Positions 12,001-22,420 of a stretch of 64,000 nucleotides of DNA are shown piece by piece. The DNA lies in assembly GCA_002118135.1 (NCBI GenBank), contig BDIU01000331.1, forward strand, positions 1,817-65,816. The letters are read 5' to 3'. The first letter of the stretch is position 1, and each line of letters begins with the position of its first letter. Made by a program: the position numbers and the translations under genes. Source of the DNA: Trebouxia sp. TZW2008 (lineage: Eukaryota; Chlorophyta; Trebouxiophyceae; Trebouxiales; Trebouxiaceae). Below the pieces are notes generated by a model. That model was not told the DNA's origin, made no database searches, and was given only the letters and a program-made list of their open reading frames with translations.

Positions 12001-15000
12001 TTCAGCATGAAACTAGTGGACTTTGCTCGCTGGTCTGACAAGGGCCTACCCACCCCTCTCAGTCTCACGCTGAGATATGCTGCACCTGAGGTCAGCAGCT
12101 TTACCCTCATGCAGTGACACATGAGGCCTTTATGTACTTTCAGTACATGTGTGTCAGCTGTCTAGAACCTACGGCTGAATTGCACTATGCTGGCATCACA
12201 CAGGATCTGTACGTCATCATCAGTCTCACGCTGAGATATGCCGCACCTGAGGTTGGCAGTCTTCACTCTCATATTCTGGCATATGCCCTTGTGATGTGGT
12301 ATCAGCAGTTGAAAGCCAAATAATTGCCAAACATGCTTGGCAGACTTGTAACACCTCACATTTGCAGCCCTCGTGCATGCCTTCAGATTGTGTGTCCTTT
12401 TGCTGTGTCACTTGTGCAGATGAGCACCTTTGCGTCAAGCACAAGCATGACAGCAGGTGTGTTGTGTGGGCATGTGCACAACTCTTTCAGCCGTGTAGTT
12501 CAGTGTTCCAAGCAATTCAACAACATCATGGTATGCAAAAGCTTGACCTGAGGGCGTGTATGTGTGGCTGCAGCTGGTGGCTGCTGATGCCAATGGAGAG
12601 AAGGTTGTGCATTCCAGCCCAGCCAGCGACATGTGGGCTTTGGGTGTCCTGGCCTATGAAATGTTTGCTGGGTATGTCACATCCTTTGCATGATCACTTG
12701 AGATTGTTGTTGCTGAGAGTCAGCACATGCAACCATGGTGGCATTTGCAGTCGTGTGGAGATTTGTATCCTGTGAGACCTTGGAGTCTTGCTCTCTGCAT
12801 ATGTTGAGGATTGAGCTGAGCAGCGGAAGCGATCTTACCGATATCAGGCCGATGCAAAGCTGCATGCAATGGTCGCTCAGATCTCTGTGCAAAAGCAAGT
12901 TCTGAAGCTCGCAGCAGAGCTTGCTTTAAATGCAGCCGGCGCAGTACTCACCTTAGGCACGCTAGTCTGCACTAGGGCGCTAGATCTGACTGATCAGGCT
13001 TGCTGGCTGTGATGCAGGGAGCCTCTTTTCCCTGCCAGGTTGAGTGATGAGGAGCTGGTGGCAATGCTGCTGGGCTACAAGACATTGCCCTGGGAGTCCA
13101 ACCCTGCCATGATCTCCCAGCACGTGCACAGCCACGCTGCTGGCCGCCTAGTGCGCCACCTGCTACAGTGAGCACCTGTCACCTTATTCCTCTTGTTCTG
13201 TTCTCCTACAAGTTCATGTGATGCATTCGTTTTGGTCTGGCCATGATCTCCCAGCATGTGCACAGTCACGCAGCTGGCCGCCTTGTGCGCCACCTGCTAC
13301 AGTAAGCATCTGTCACCTTCTTCTGCAAATCCGTTTCATTTTGCTTTTTGTACAAATTCAGCTGATGCACGTGCTTTGATCTGGCCATAGTCTCCCAGCA
13401 TGTGCACAGCCACGCTGCTGGCCGCCTTGTGCGCCACCTGCTCCAGCAATACCTTACATTGCCTCGCCCTTGTAAGTCTTGCTGTTGTCGTGATGTACAC
13501 AGGCCTACTACAGTAAGGCTTTGACACCTTTTGTGCAAGCCGCCACGTCTTGCTTTGATGTGAAGTCAAATCGCAGCTCCCTTGTCATTGCTTCCTTTGC
13601 ACACTTCAACCCTTCAGTTTCATGGTGACGTACACATGCCTGCTACAGTAGGCACTGGCACTGCTGCAAGCCTTTGAAACTTGCTTTATATTGATGTACA
13701 CAGGCCTGATACAATAAAGTTGTGTTACATTGCTTGACCACTACCCGTCTTGTGAGTCGTACACCTCAGACCTCTCAATTGCATCATAGTTCCTCAAAGC
13801 AGCTGTAAACAAGTATCTGTTCATGATGCAGGCGCGACCCTGAGGAGCGGTGGCACATCCAGCAGGTGATGGAGTGCAGCATGTTCAAGACTGGAGATGA
13901 GCTCATTGAGCAGCTGCAGGTCTGTACCAATGTCGTCTTCCTGCTGCGTTGCTTCAGCACAGTCCTGGGTTCATGTCTGTTTGGCTGTTGTCTTGGCATG
14001 ACTGTTGGACCGTATTGTGTGGATGTCTTCTGTGCTGTTGCATCAGCATGGCTCAGAGACAGCGTTGTGCTTTCAGCCCTGATGTTACTTTGCGTTTTGA
14101 GTTACCTTGAAAGCCGAATGATGTCATTAGAAGTGTCAATCATGTGGTGGCGCAAGCTCAAGCATGTTGACAGCAATCCACAGTGGCGACTTTTCTATGT
14201 GACATAGCAGCTTGTGCGACTTGAGCATTGCCTTGCGCCGTTCACAAATGATGGCTGCCAATTGTGCTGGCTGACTAACAGTGTAAGAGGCCCTGGGCTT
14301 CTTCATGACACAACAAACTTTACCTGGCGTTGATGTTTGCCATTGCTTACTCCATAGCAAAGCACTAAACTTGCAATCGCTATGCAGGTGAGTCAGGCCC
14401 AGCAGATCAGCAGTGCACAGCGGCCAAGGCAGTACAGCCTGCAAGAGATTGCTTTCCCCAATGTCAAGAGCATTGGCGCACGCGGGTCAGTGCTCATGCT
14501 GGCAGTGCGGTTTGAGGAAGTGGTGTCTCGCGGTGCTGGTGCTGCTGTGGCCCTTTTCAGTGGAGCTGTCATCAGAGAGATGTACAGGACCAAGATTTTG
14601 TCTGTAAAGGTGAGCTTGCCGTATATAATGAGCAAGTGCATGGCTGCAACATGTAATAGGTTTTCTGCCAGATCAAGGTACAGTGTGTACAGATGGGCAG
14701 GCAATGCATATATTGCAGCGCTATCATCGAGAGGTTGTGCTTGACCTAAATTTGACATTGCTATATACCTGAGTCAGGGCTGTGATGCAAAAGCTCTGAT
14801 GTACCATGTCTGCAATACATGTAAAATCATGCATGTTGCTTGTACTGGCATGAATTTCATGACTGCCGAGCATGCATGTTTGCCTGGTGATCGTACAGAT
14901 GACAGTACACTTGTATGCATGCCTGGACAATGCATGCAAAGTGCTTTTGCTCAACTTTTGCTGAATCTGTGCAGGAAGCGCCAATGTCACAGTCCAACAA

Positions 15001-15936
15001 CAACTCAGATGATCCTCTCTTCATCATGCATATTGGCGCCACCTACGCAGTTCGCATCAGCGTCCTGCACGGCAGCTCTCATGGCCTCGTGGCGCTTCCC
15101 GTTCACGGCGTGGTCCGCGTGCGCCTGCAAGGAGGCAGAGGTAACGACGCTCAAGAGGTGGACGTCAGCACTTTGTCCGAAGAGATCGGCAAGTGGGAGG
15201 GTTTCGGCATTTGGGACACCTCAACGCATGCTCAACCACTGGCTGACAGGCCAGCTCAGCAGATCAAGGCTGACATCACCTTCAAGCTGAGGATGAAGGT
15301 GAGTGGCAGTTGCTGTTGTGCATGTTGTGCAATGCTTATATGCAGCACTGCGGGTGCATGTGGGCAACCTCAGCTTCCTTTGCTACGAGAGAGTCGGCCA
15401 AGTAGAGCATTGCTGTAGTGTAGTTGCAGAACAGCAACGCAAGTGCATGCATGCATCTATGGAAACTGTGCATGAGCTGAGGCAGTTGCATGAATGCATT
15501 TGAGATCTTGCACTTCGTGCACATATCAACTCTGGTACCTTTACAGAATTGGATCAAGGAGGCATCCCTGCGTTGTGCATGCATCTTCTTTCTGGGCACA
15601 CACAGATCACATGCATTGTACCAGCAAGACTGTGGTGCAGACTATGTGCAATACACCCAGCTTAGTTACATATTCAAGATCAAGCACTGCTGTCCAGATG
15701 CCAGACCATGTGAATGCATTGTCACGACTGTGCAGGCCGCTGATGAGCTGGTGGAGCTGCACAAGAGCGTGAAGATGAAGATGTTCTTGCCCAGTCAGCG
15801 ACTGCACATCCCCTACCCTCATCAGCGCGGCAATGCCTTCTTTGAGAGCGTCCCTCGCTGGGCCCAGAGGGCTGCCAAGGGGGCTGTATCATTTGCCAGG
15901 GTGAATCGTCAGATGCCAGTTGCACCCTCCACCTAA
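1..15936 (+). CDS. Pro-rich receptor-like kinase with atypical active site, 5' end outside window
   Basis: This is a multi-exon gene that is already open at the left edge. Phase-compatible exons are 1-174, 483-1100, 1406-1537, 2030-2225, 2931-3052, 3276-3482, 4181-4297, 4754-7776, 8193-8409, 8905-8963, about 9342-9500, 10553-10723, 11167-11321, 11914-12090, 12574-12671, 13039-13167, 13832-13919, 14388-14609, 14974-15298 and 15736-15936. In order the protein has a Thr/Pro then Pro-Ala-rich ectodomain, a Ser/Thr/Asn-rich stretch, one membrane span ([17 protein letters not shown]) followed by RRKRNK, a linker of more than 1,000 residues rich in Ser, Pro, Ala and Gln, a kinase domain and an unrecognised C-terminal region. 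The role is probably signalling from the wall or plasma membrane (inference). An additional exon at about 8992-9165 would add a second hydrophobic segment, and I cannot decide whether it is used. Many introns hold copies of exon ends. The gene-level call is firm; the exact exon set is less so. Confidence 0.72.
483..1100 (+). repeat. Pro-Ala coding repeat of the ectodomain
   Basis: This exon is almost entirely [13 protein letters not shown] and LLAPAPAP units, encoded by near-identical 36-bp blocks from about 570 to 900. It joins in phase to the Thr-Pro-rich exon before it (ending at 174) and to [11 protein letters not shown] at 1406. Pro-Ala-Pro stretches are common in algal wall glycoproteins. 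The complementary strand is also open and reads as a Gly-Ala silk-like protein, which is an artefact of the repeat. Confidence 0.8.
1710..2030 (+). repeat. Tandem copies of an exon start (acceptor type)
   Basis: Three copies of an acceptor plus exon start (GTGCAG then ACCCT.CAGC) begin at 1710, 1852 and 2030. The last opens the real exon 2030-2225 (protein [13 protein letters not shown]). The 1852 copy still matches about 100 bp of exon, including the Ser-Gly-Arg-Arg-Leu-Leu-Gln-coding stretch, but has diverged. The 1710 copy reaches a stop after a few codons. Confidence 0.75.
2558..2960 (+). repeat. Four tandem copies of an exon start, period 130/130/113 bp
   Basis: Acceptor-plus-exon units begin at 2558, 2688, 2818 and 2931, each reading as [14 protein letters not shown] or a near variant (GDWQTC frame in neighbours). 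Only the last runs into the Pro-Ala-rich pre-membrane exon with a good donor at 3053. The first three end in stops or lack a donor. Confidence 0.8.
3455..3775 (+). repeat. Tandem copies of an exon end plus donor
   Basis: The end of the juxtamembrane exon (AATGCTGGGAAGACTGGCAC then AG|GT) is followed 97 bp later by an almost exact copy with its own GT donor (junction after 3579). A weaker copy has its junction after 3769. Confidence 0.7.
9448..9770 (+). repeat. Duplicated exon end plus intron start, period 254 bp
   Basis: The exon end coding for [18 protein letters not shown], with its GTGTG donor, has its real junction after 9500. It recurs with its junction after 9754. The intron sequence after each copy (CATGCCCACA, then CATGAACACCAAGC) is also shared, so one duplication covered exon and intron. 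Confidence 0.75.
9993..10126 (+). repeat. 59-bp imperfect hairpin in an intron, miRNA-precursor-like
   Basis: Arms 9993-10051 and 10068-10126 are reverse complements without gaps. By eye 53 of 59 positions pair by Watson-Crick rules, two are G-U and four are mismatches, around a 16-nt loop. The hairpin lies in the intron before the kinase domain. Length, small internal mismatches and intronic position fit algal miRNA precursors, but a recent inverted duplication or a MITE would look the same. Confidence 0.65.
11748..11913 (+). repeat. Degraded duplicate of the kinase catalytic-loop exon
   Basis: The acceptor and first part of exon 11914-12090 are present one period (166 bp) upstream. The copy reads [16 protein letters not shown] like the real exon, then SIQLVN instead of DIRPGN, so it has lost the catalytic Asp. 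It then diverges and has no clear donor. A still weaker trace lies near 11680. Confidence 0.75.
12061..12260 (+). repeat. Duplicated APE-motif exon end, period 161 bp
   Basis: The exon end coding [11 protein letters not shown] with its donor (junction after 12090) recurs almost unchanged with its junction after 12251. The copy has its own GT, so use of the second donor is conceivable. Confidence 0.7.
13100..13715 (+). repeat. Decaying array of an exon end plus donor
   Basis: The exon end coding [19 protein letters not shown] (real donor after 13167) recurs with donors after 13301 (GTAAGC), 13445 (now GC, so broken) and, in shorter form, 13512 and 13647, with a trace at 13713. Similarity falls with distance from the real exon. 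Confidence 0.75.
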
Positions 15937-16800
15937 GCAGGCGTTTCTGATTGTATGGCCTGAGGGACTCACAGGATCTGAGTGTACGAGCAGAGGCAGT
16001 CATGGGATGTTGCGTCAGACAACACTGTCTATTCAGAGCAGTTGCAGGATGCTGGGCCAAACAATGCAGACACAGCTCACTCGGCCCAGCAATGTTCGGC
16101 TGCATCTTACAGGAGAACAAATCAAATGATGGGTGCATCCTGGTACATGGGCAATGATGCACAGCCACCAAACGGCAGTCATCACAATCCCCGCCACAAC
16201 AACATGAAGCATCGTCAAGCAGGGCAAGCTGTGAGATGTCAGGCACATGCTATGAAGCGATTGAAGCCCTTGTGCAACTTTTGCCAGCCACACAGCCTTT
16301 TGCCTCTGATGTGCTGCTAATAGAACATGTAGGCCCTTGAGGGATACCCTTTACAGCAGAGCAATGTAGGGTTTAGATAGGGGCTGCCTTCAAGTCACAT
16401 GGCCTGCATGCAGGCCCAACAAGCAACTTTGCTATAGTTTTCTTGACGCTCCATTACGACATGTTCTATGATGACTTCAAACGCGTGAAGCTCAGAATGC
16501 AATGACAATGACTTTTCATAAGCAAGTGTTGCGACTGAGTGAGCATTTTGATTTGCTGCAATGTATGCCCTGCGGCAATGTGTCATTTGTGCTGTTCCAG
16601 AGCTATTTTATACGGTTAGGTAACAGTTTTTGCAGTTGTCTTTGATGCGCCTACATGTGTCATAGGTTTTGAAGTTCCAAGACAGAAGATGTTTTTTCTT
16701 CCCACAATCAGGCGTTGGTTTTTGCATGATGTTGTTTTGGGTGTTTGCTCCGCAATTTCTGTTCCGACCCAGGACATACGTCTGGTGGCACTGTGTACGA

Positions 16801-16805
16801 TGTAA
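16801..16805 (+). terminator. Possible poly(A) signal TGTAA of the kinase gene
   Basis: TGTAA is the usual green-algal polyadenylation signal. This copy is about 865 bp after the stop codon, which would be a long 3' UTR. Confidence 0.35.
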
Positions 16806-16830
16806 TTTGATCTCTCACGCATCCGTACTT

Positions 16831-16835
16831 TTACA
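16831..16835 (-). terminator. Possible poly(A) signal TGTAA of the SET gene
   Basis: TTACA on the plus strand is TGTAA for the minus-strand gene, about 280 bp past its stop. It lies only about 30 bp from the opposing signal, so the two transcripts would overlap slightly. Confidence 0.35.
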
Positions 16836-17110
16836 GCTGTACACCGCATGCTGATACTTGAAACGAGCATGCGCCCTGCAAGGAGTGCTCACATGTGCAA
16901 CTCGCAAATCAAACCATTGCAATGAAATCAATAGATGCAGGAAAAGACAGAAGACGCAAGCGTTTGCAAAGCAAAGCATTGTTGCTGCACCATTACAAAA
17001 TTGTGCCTGATACGACACTGAAATGGGTGACGTAAGCTAGTGAACTTTCGCAGCATTTGCCTCAATCTGGACAGTTGCCTTGAGGTGCCTTGAGCTTTGG
17101 CAGACTTGCA

Positions 17111-20100
17111 TCATCTGCGCAAGTTCAGGATCATTGAGTTGCTAACACTTTCTTTGAATACTTGCAATGCATTGTGAGCAGCCTCAATCAGTAGCTTGTG
17201 TTCTATTCGCGCAGCAATTGCCTGTCTGTGCCTATGTGATAAGCCAGTCCCGTTCTTCAGCAGGCTTTGGTCATGTTGCAAACTTGTACCCCATGCTTGC
17301 AATGACCTGCAATGCTGTTGTAGCATGTCTGCGGCTTGTCTCTGCTGCGCCCTTTCTTTGCTGCTCAGATCTGTTCTGAGGGCTGGTTGCCCTACAGCAA
17401 TCATGCGCTCAATTGCAGCAAATCAACCACTTCTCCTGCCCACAAGTGCCAGCTCATGCCAATTGCACCAAAACTTAGTCCACGTTCCAGCCAGAGGTGG
17501 CCAGCAGACAAACAACGCGTGAGCAGTGTCTCAGCGCTTGACGTCAGGATTCATGCGTTAGCTTACACAACACATCTGACCAGCCTCCAACTCTCATGCC
17601 CGTGTGTGTATGGTGATCAAGCATTGTGGTATGTCACACCTAACAAGTGCAGCTTTCCCTTGCCTGCCTCGATATGACCACAAGCAATGCAATCTGAAAG
17701 CTTGTTGTACAATACACACCTGAGTCTGTAGCAGATCTGGGCGGCCAAAAGCTAGATGCCTTTTGGCCGCCTGCTTCTGATGCTGATGCACAAAGCGGCA
17801 GCGACAGCACTGCGTTCATCCTCCTTGACAACTCAGCGTCTGCCAGTTGTGCTGTAGCAGCTTGCCTAGTTGACATGCCTTCAGGCGCCAGATTCTTCAG
17901 GGTGTCCTGCAAATGACAGGCAGACTGATTTTTTGTCTGCTGTGCGGCATTGTTGCTGCAACGCAACAGCACTTTGCACCACAGCGCCAGCAGACTCAAC
18001 AGTCATTCCTCTGGTTAACAGTGCTGCTTTGTAGCTCAAATTGTGCTTGCTGTTTGGCAAGAAAGGAGCAGCAAAGCGTCAGGCAGCCTCGCCAAGAGTT
18101 TACATTAGTTGTACGCGTTGCGCAAATGCTGCTTGTAAGAGTGCTGTGATCTGCTTGTAACAATGTTGCTGCAGCCCCTGGTCAGCAGTATTGCATACTC
18201 AGGAAATGTTTCACACACACGCAGCATGCTGCATGTCATGCTGCACTGGAGACTGAGCCAGCTACAGTGCTGTCCAGTCAAGTGAGCAAGGAGGCAGTGG
18301 TGTTCAGACATGCAGTGAACAAGAAGGCAGGCATAGAGGAGAGAACATGCGTAGAGAAGGTGACAAGCATAGAAGTGAAACAGGAAAAGATTCACACACC
18401 TTGCCACCTTGCAGCTTCCCTTGTAGCCCCAGGGCTTTCAGCAGGGGCCCTGCCATCAGCTTGGGCCGTTCAGCCTCACTCAAGGGCGCTGGACTAGAGT
18501 TGAGCGCTTTGAACAGCAGTTGTGCAGGCTTTGCAATGGCGCCTGACTGCTGCTGCCAACTGCTCAACGTAAAGTCTAGCCTGTCGTTGGGGTTGCCGGG
18601 CACAAAGAAACCTGCAAAATACAGCGCACACAACTGAGCAGCCTGTCGTCGGGTTTGCCTGACGTAAACAAGCACAACATAGCACATGATGGCAGATTGC
18701 TGCTGCCAAGTGCTTGAGGAAAACTCGAGCCTGTTGCTGGGGTTGCCTGAAGAAGCCTACAGAACACAGTGCCCACAGCTCAGCCTCACTCAAGGACACT
18801 GTACTGGAATTGAGGGCCTTGAGCAGCAGGTGTGCAGGCTGTGCGCTGCTGCCAACTGCTCAAGGTAAAGTCTAGCCTATCATTGGGATTGCCTGGCACA
18901 ACGAAGCCTGCAGAATACAGTGCACACAGCTCAGCCTCACTCAAGGGCACTGAGCTGGGGTTGAGGGCCTTGAACAACAGGTGTGGAGGCTTTGCAGTGG
19001 CACGTGACTGCTGCTGCCAACTGCTGGAGGTAAAATATAGCCGGTCGTCGGGATTGCCTGGCACAAAACAACAGGCTTTTTGAAAGCCTGCAGAACACAG
19101 CGCTTACAGCTGAGTAAAAGGTCTACCACTGCAGGCAGATGCTTGTACACCTCTGACACAACATCTGCTGCTGCTTTTAAAGTACAGCTGCTTTGTATGC
19201 CAGATGTGGACAGGCTTTGTGTCAAGTCATGAGATCAGCATTGCAGCAACAGTATTGCAGCAACAGCATTGCAGCAACACCGTCGCAGCAACAGCATTGC
19301 AGCATGGCATAAAAAGTATTGCAGCAATCATGAGATTCAAGCCAGACCAGGTGTAAAGCAATGATACCCTTCCTCGGGTGAATATGCAGCTTTGCAGCAA
19401 CACAAGCGCACTGCCTAGCAGCTCTGTGTACACATACCGTAGTCACGCATAAGCTCATCGTTTGCCTTGTCCTCCCCGTATGAGATGCATATGGCATCCC
19501 CAGGGTTGATAGCACGGCATGACTTCAGCTCAAATGTGCCTTGCGAGATGCTGAGAGCGTAGGTTGCATTATGCTGGAAGGCATGGTTCGCCAGATCGGC
19601 TGTTGGGACCATCAGAGTCACCTCTGTGCCAAATGCCTGCATGCTGAAACACACAGTAGCACTGAGTTGTAAGTCTCCAAGCAAACAAAAGTTCAGACAT
19701 CATCACACTGCACAGCTGTTGGGAAATGCTGAGATGACAGGATGTGTTGTGCCAGAAGGCATGGTTGGCCAGGTCGGCTGTTGGGACCATCGAAGTCACT
19801 TCTGTACCAAACGCCTGCATGCTGGGACATCCAATAGCACTGAGTCCCTGAGTCTTCCATGGAAGAATCTCATCTTGCATGAACAGCTGAGGCAACTAAG
19901 GGTTATTGAATGATCGTTCAGCATCACACAAATCCTCTGGCTCCAAGCAACAGAATGCTGTGCATGCATGTCACATGCCATACAGCGCAATCTTGTGACT
20001 TAGGTGTCAGCTTTTGAGCAATGAGGCTGGATCCAGCAGGCTCGTAGCAGCTCATCGCAATATTGTGTGCTTATCTGAAGCTCAAATGTGGTGCTTGCAA

Positions 20101-21435
20101 ATGCGTCTATTGCTCATGGAGAAGTGTCTTGTTGCTGCAGATTGCAGGTTTCTTGAGACAGCAAACAAGGTTGGTAGACAACAGGAACATGTGAAGAACA
20201 ACTCAAAGCCAGCAGCAACCCAAAGTTCTTCACGTGCCAACTTCAGCCGCAATGCATGTAGTGAGGAAGGCATACCTGGTCTGAAAACGTCCTGCTGCGC
20301 ACCATTGACATGGCCCACACAGTGTCTTGCAGTGAGTCTGCCAGCTGCAGCGACTTCAAGTGCCCTGTCTGACTGGAAAACATGCTTTCATGGCACTCGT
20401 GAGCCCAGTTGTATTGCACTGCAGCCTCTGCTGCAAGCCACTGCAGCTCTGATTGCTCCTGTGGTGCATAGTTCAGCAGACATGCCATCTCAGACTCCTG
20501 TATACATTGCAGCAAACCAGCTAAGACAAGCTGGACAAGATTCTCCAAGAATGCCGCTATCCTGATGATGTCGTGGGGGCTGTGCGCTGTTTTGAGCCAA
20601 GGGCATGCAGCTCACTCACTGTAGCAGACTTGTTTACAGTGCAGCATTTCAATACTGCCCAATGTCACTTACTGCGGAGAGTTGCAGTCATGTCTTGTGC
20701 AAGGTTGTAATTGTGAGAGGCTGACATTGTATATTTGGGAGCTGCATGTGACTGCGCAGATGAACAAAAGTACGTCTTGAAGTCCTTGCTGTATGTCCAG
20801 AAGCCTAGCTGTCGCCAGTCAGGACAGCGTGAGCGTGCACTGCCACCTGGCGTTCAATCGATTGAATGAATAGTTGTGACTTCAATGCCTGGTACCTTTG
20901 GCAATGTCTCCATGTACTGCTTCCAAAACTTGCTGCCATGTTTGCGTAGGAAAAGAAGCCATGCTGTCAGTCGCAAGTCCCAACGCGCCTTGCCTACAGT
21001 GGTCCAGCTCAGGTTTTGGTACAAGTTGCATGCAGCTCAGCTTGGCTGAGTGTGACTGTTATGCGGCCCACCTGTGATGAAGCGAGACAGCTCGACTGGC
21101 AAGGAGCAAAGGTTGTAAGTGAAGCGCGCGAGCTCCTCTTCTGGCTGTCCCTCCTTGCACTCCGGCAATAGAAGCAGCTGGGAGGATGGGACGGTCAGCA
21201 GCCTTCTGCCTGCTGGAACATACTCTCGACTGACGAGGCCCCTTCCGTATGGAGTGCTGCCGGGTTGCACGCTTTCACACGCGATTTGCAACGCTCTGCG
21301 ACTTTTGTTGCAGCTTCGAACGCTTGATCTGCGTTGTTGGGAAGATATAGCGTGATCAAGCTGTTTTGAGAATAGACTTTCTTGCTGTACATTGGCAAGC
21401 GAGCCTTGAAATCCGTAGAGAGCATAGCAAGGCAT
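17111..21435 (-). CDS. SET-domain protein methyltransferase, Rubisco LSMT-like
   Basis: Minus-strand exons are 21072-21435, 20896-20993, about 20276-20520, 19438-19636, 18400-18611 and 17111-17391, with one or two unresolved between. The first exon starts with a basic, Ser-rich leader that could be a plastid transit peptide, followed by GRGLVSREYVPAGRRLLTVP, the start of the SET fold. Later segments are WDLRLTAWLLFLRKHGSKFW, WAMSMVRSRTFS, VPTADLANHAFQHN (the NH motif), ISYGEDKANDELMRDYG and FFVPGNPNDRLDF. These match the SET core of the plant LSMT/SETD family, which methylates lysines of plastid proteins such as Rubisco or aldolase. The last exon (CRSLQAWGTSLQHDQSLLKN, GLSHRHRQAIAARIEHKLL) fits the family's substrate-binding domain. 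The real substrate cannot be told. Confidence 0.75.
18612..19087 (-). repeat. Array of duplicated exon starts in the SET gene
   Basis: Acceptor-plus-exon units start (minus strand) at 19087, 18907 and 18756 before the real exon at 18611, with periods of 180, 151 and 145 bp. Each codes for a form of GFVVPGNPNDRLDFTLSSWQQQ. The 19087 copy reads in frame into the 18907 copy, which then hits a deletion. The 18756 copy is frameshifted. An extra fragment lies near 18650. Confidence 0.75.
19240..19320. repeat. 15-bp minisatellite
   Basis: About five head-to-tail units of a GCAGCAACAG.ATT pattern lie inside an intron of the SET gene. Confidence 0.7.
19637..19829 (-). repeat. Duplicate start of the SET 'NH-motif' exon
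   Basis: A copy starting at 19814 reads AFGTEVTSMVPTADLANHAF before diverging. The intact exon starts 178 bp downstream at 19636. Both have CATGCAG acceptors. Confidence 0.7.
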
Positions 21436-22000
21436 CTCACTCGGACATACACGCCAACTTGCAGCAATTTACTTACTGACTTGCTGAGTTGCAAAAGATT
21501 GGTTGCATTTAGTCAATGTTAGTCTGTCTGCATTAGTCACTCGACTCGTGCGCTTGATCAATCAATCAAACGAGGGTATACGGTCGTGCCTGCCGTTTCC
21601 AATGAAGACTTCTTCTACAATCAGACACACAATTCGAACATTATCACATCAAATGGGAAAACTTGGGACATTACAAATGCTGCTTTATTCTGCTGCTATG
21701 AGTAGCATGCAAGTCATCTGTCGCAATTGATCAAGCTTGCAAAAAGAATGAAGCAATATCTGCAAGTGTCGGGCGTGGCAGCACAAGCAGATTGCCACTG
21801 CATTCTGTGCAAACTGCTGAGCTAGTTTGCATCACGAGCCACTACAACGAGCAGATTCAGATCTCACAGTCAGAGCCATGCCAGTCAAAATTAGCTGACA
21901 AACAGGAAGGGGTACGCAGACTCAACATGTGTCGCCGCATACAGCAAGCCGACATGCAAACGTCCAATACGTCAGCGTCCAAAAAGGCCTTTATGCAATA

Positions 22001-22215
22001 TGGCCGACAGCTCCGTGCTCAAAACGTTGTACAGCGACGCGCGCACGGTTGCTGACGTAGGGGCTGTCGTCGACACAAGCGTCGAGCAGCAGTTGCAAGG
22101 CATTTGCCGCCCACGAAGGCCCCCAACGAAGCACGTACAAAGTCTAGCTATACGAGTGCACGACGTGGGGTCTGACGAGCAGAGCCAAAACTGCTACGAT
22201 ACTCGCTCCGGATAG
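22001..22215 (+). CDS. Small ORF of unknown function
   Basis: The frame starts with ATG and codes for 71 residues (MADSSVLKTLYSDARTVADV and onwards), with acidic then basic composition. It lies in the CpG-rich region and could be the first exon of a plus-strand gene, but no second exon was identified and no family is recognised. Confidence 0.25.
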
Positions 22216-22420
22216 CATGTACAGTCGGTAGCTTTAACGCAACGACACAAGTCGCCGCAAGGCCTGAGAATTTCATGCGCAAACAGTTAATACATCAGCT
22301 GCAGTATCGTCTAAAACTGGTGCAGCGCAGACGCGAAATCGGGCTCTGCAGCAACATGTCGAGCTGGCTGCAGCTAGACCTGCAGACGCTTTCGGCGTTT
22401 TGAGACGAAACCCGACTTAC

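Larger units (their letters stand above)
10553..13919 (+). other. Kinase-like domain of the receptor-like kinase (six exons)
   Basis: Motifs occur in kinase order. The glycine loop is degenerate ([17 protein letters not shown]). The VAIK-type lysine is in VVCKFF, and the helix C glutamate is probably in [10 protein letters not shown]. The hinge reads [13 protein letters not shown]. The catalytic loop reads HGDIRPGN, so HRD has become HGD, the Asp and Asn are kept and the usual Lys is Arg. The metal-binding motif is DFA instead of DFG. YAAPEV matches the APE motif, and [16 protein letters not shown] is the subdomain IX region. [13 protein letters not shown] ends the fold. All residues strictly needed for phosphotransfer are present, so it may be active, but the glycine loop, HRD and DFG changes are typical of weak kinases or pseudokinases. 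A second, degraded catalytic-loop exon lies upstream at 11748. Confidence 0.75.
15937..17110. other. Convergent 3' untranslated regions
   Basis: No convincing exon is visible between the stop of the kinase gene (15936) and the stop of the minus-strand SET gene (17111). Short frames here lack splice or codon support. A TGTAA signal occurs on each strand near 16.8 kb, so the region is best read as two tail-to-tail 3' UTRs. Confidence 0.5.

Noticed and set aside
17759..17999. Frame reading QDTLKNLAPEG as an exon of the SET gene
   Set aside because: It lies in the right interval, but no phase-compatible acceptor and donor could be paired with the neighbouring exons.
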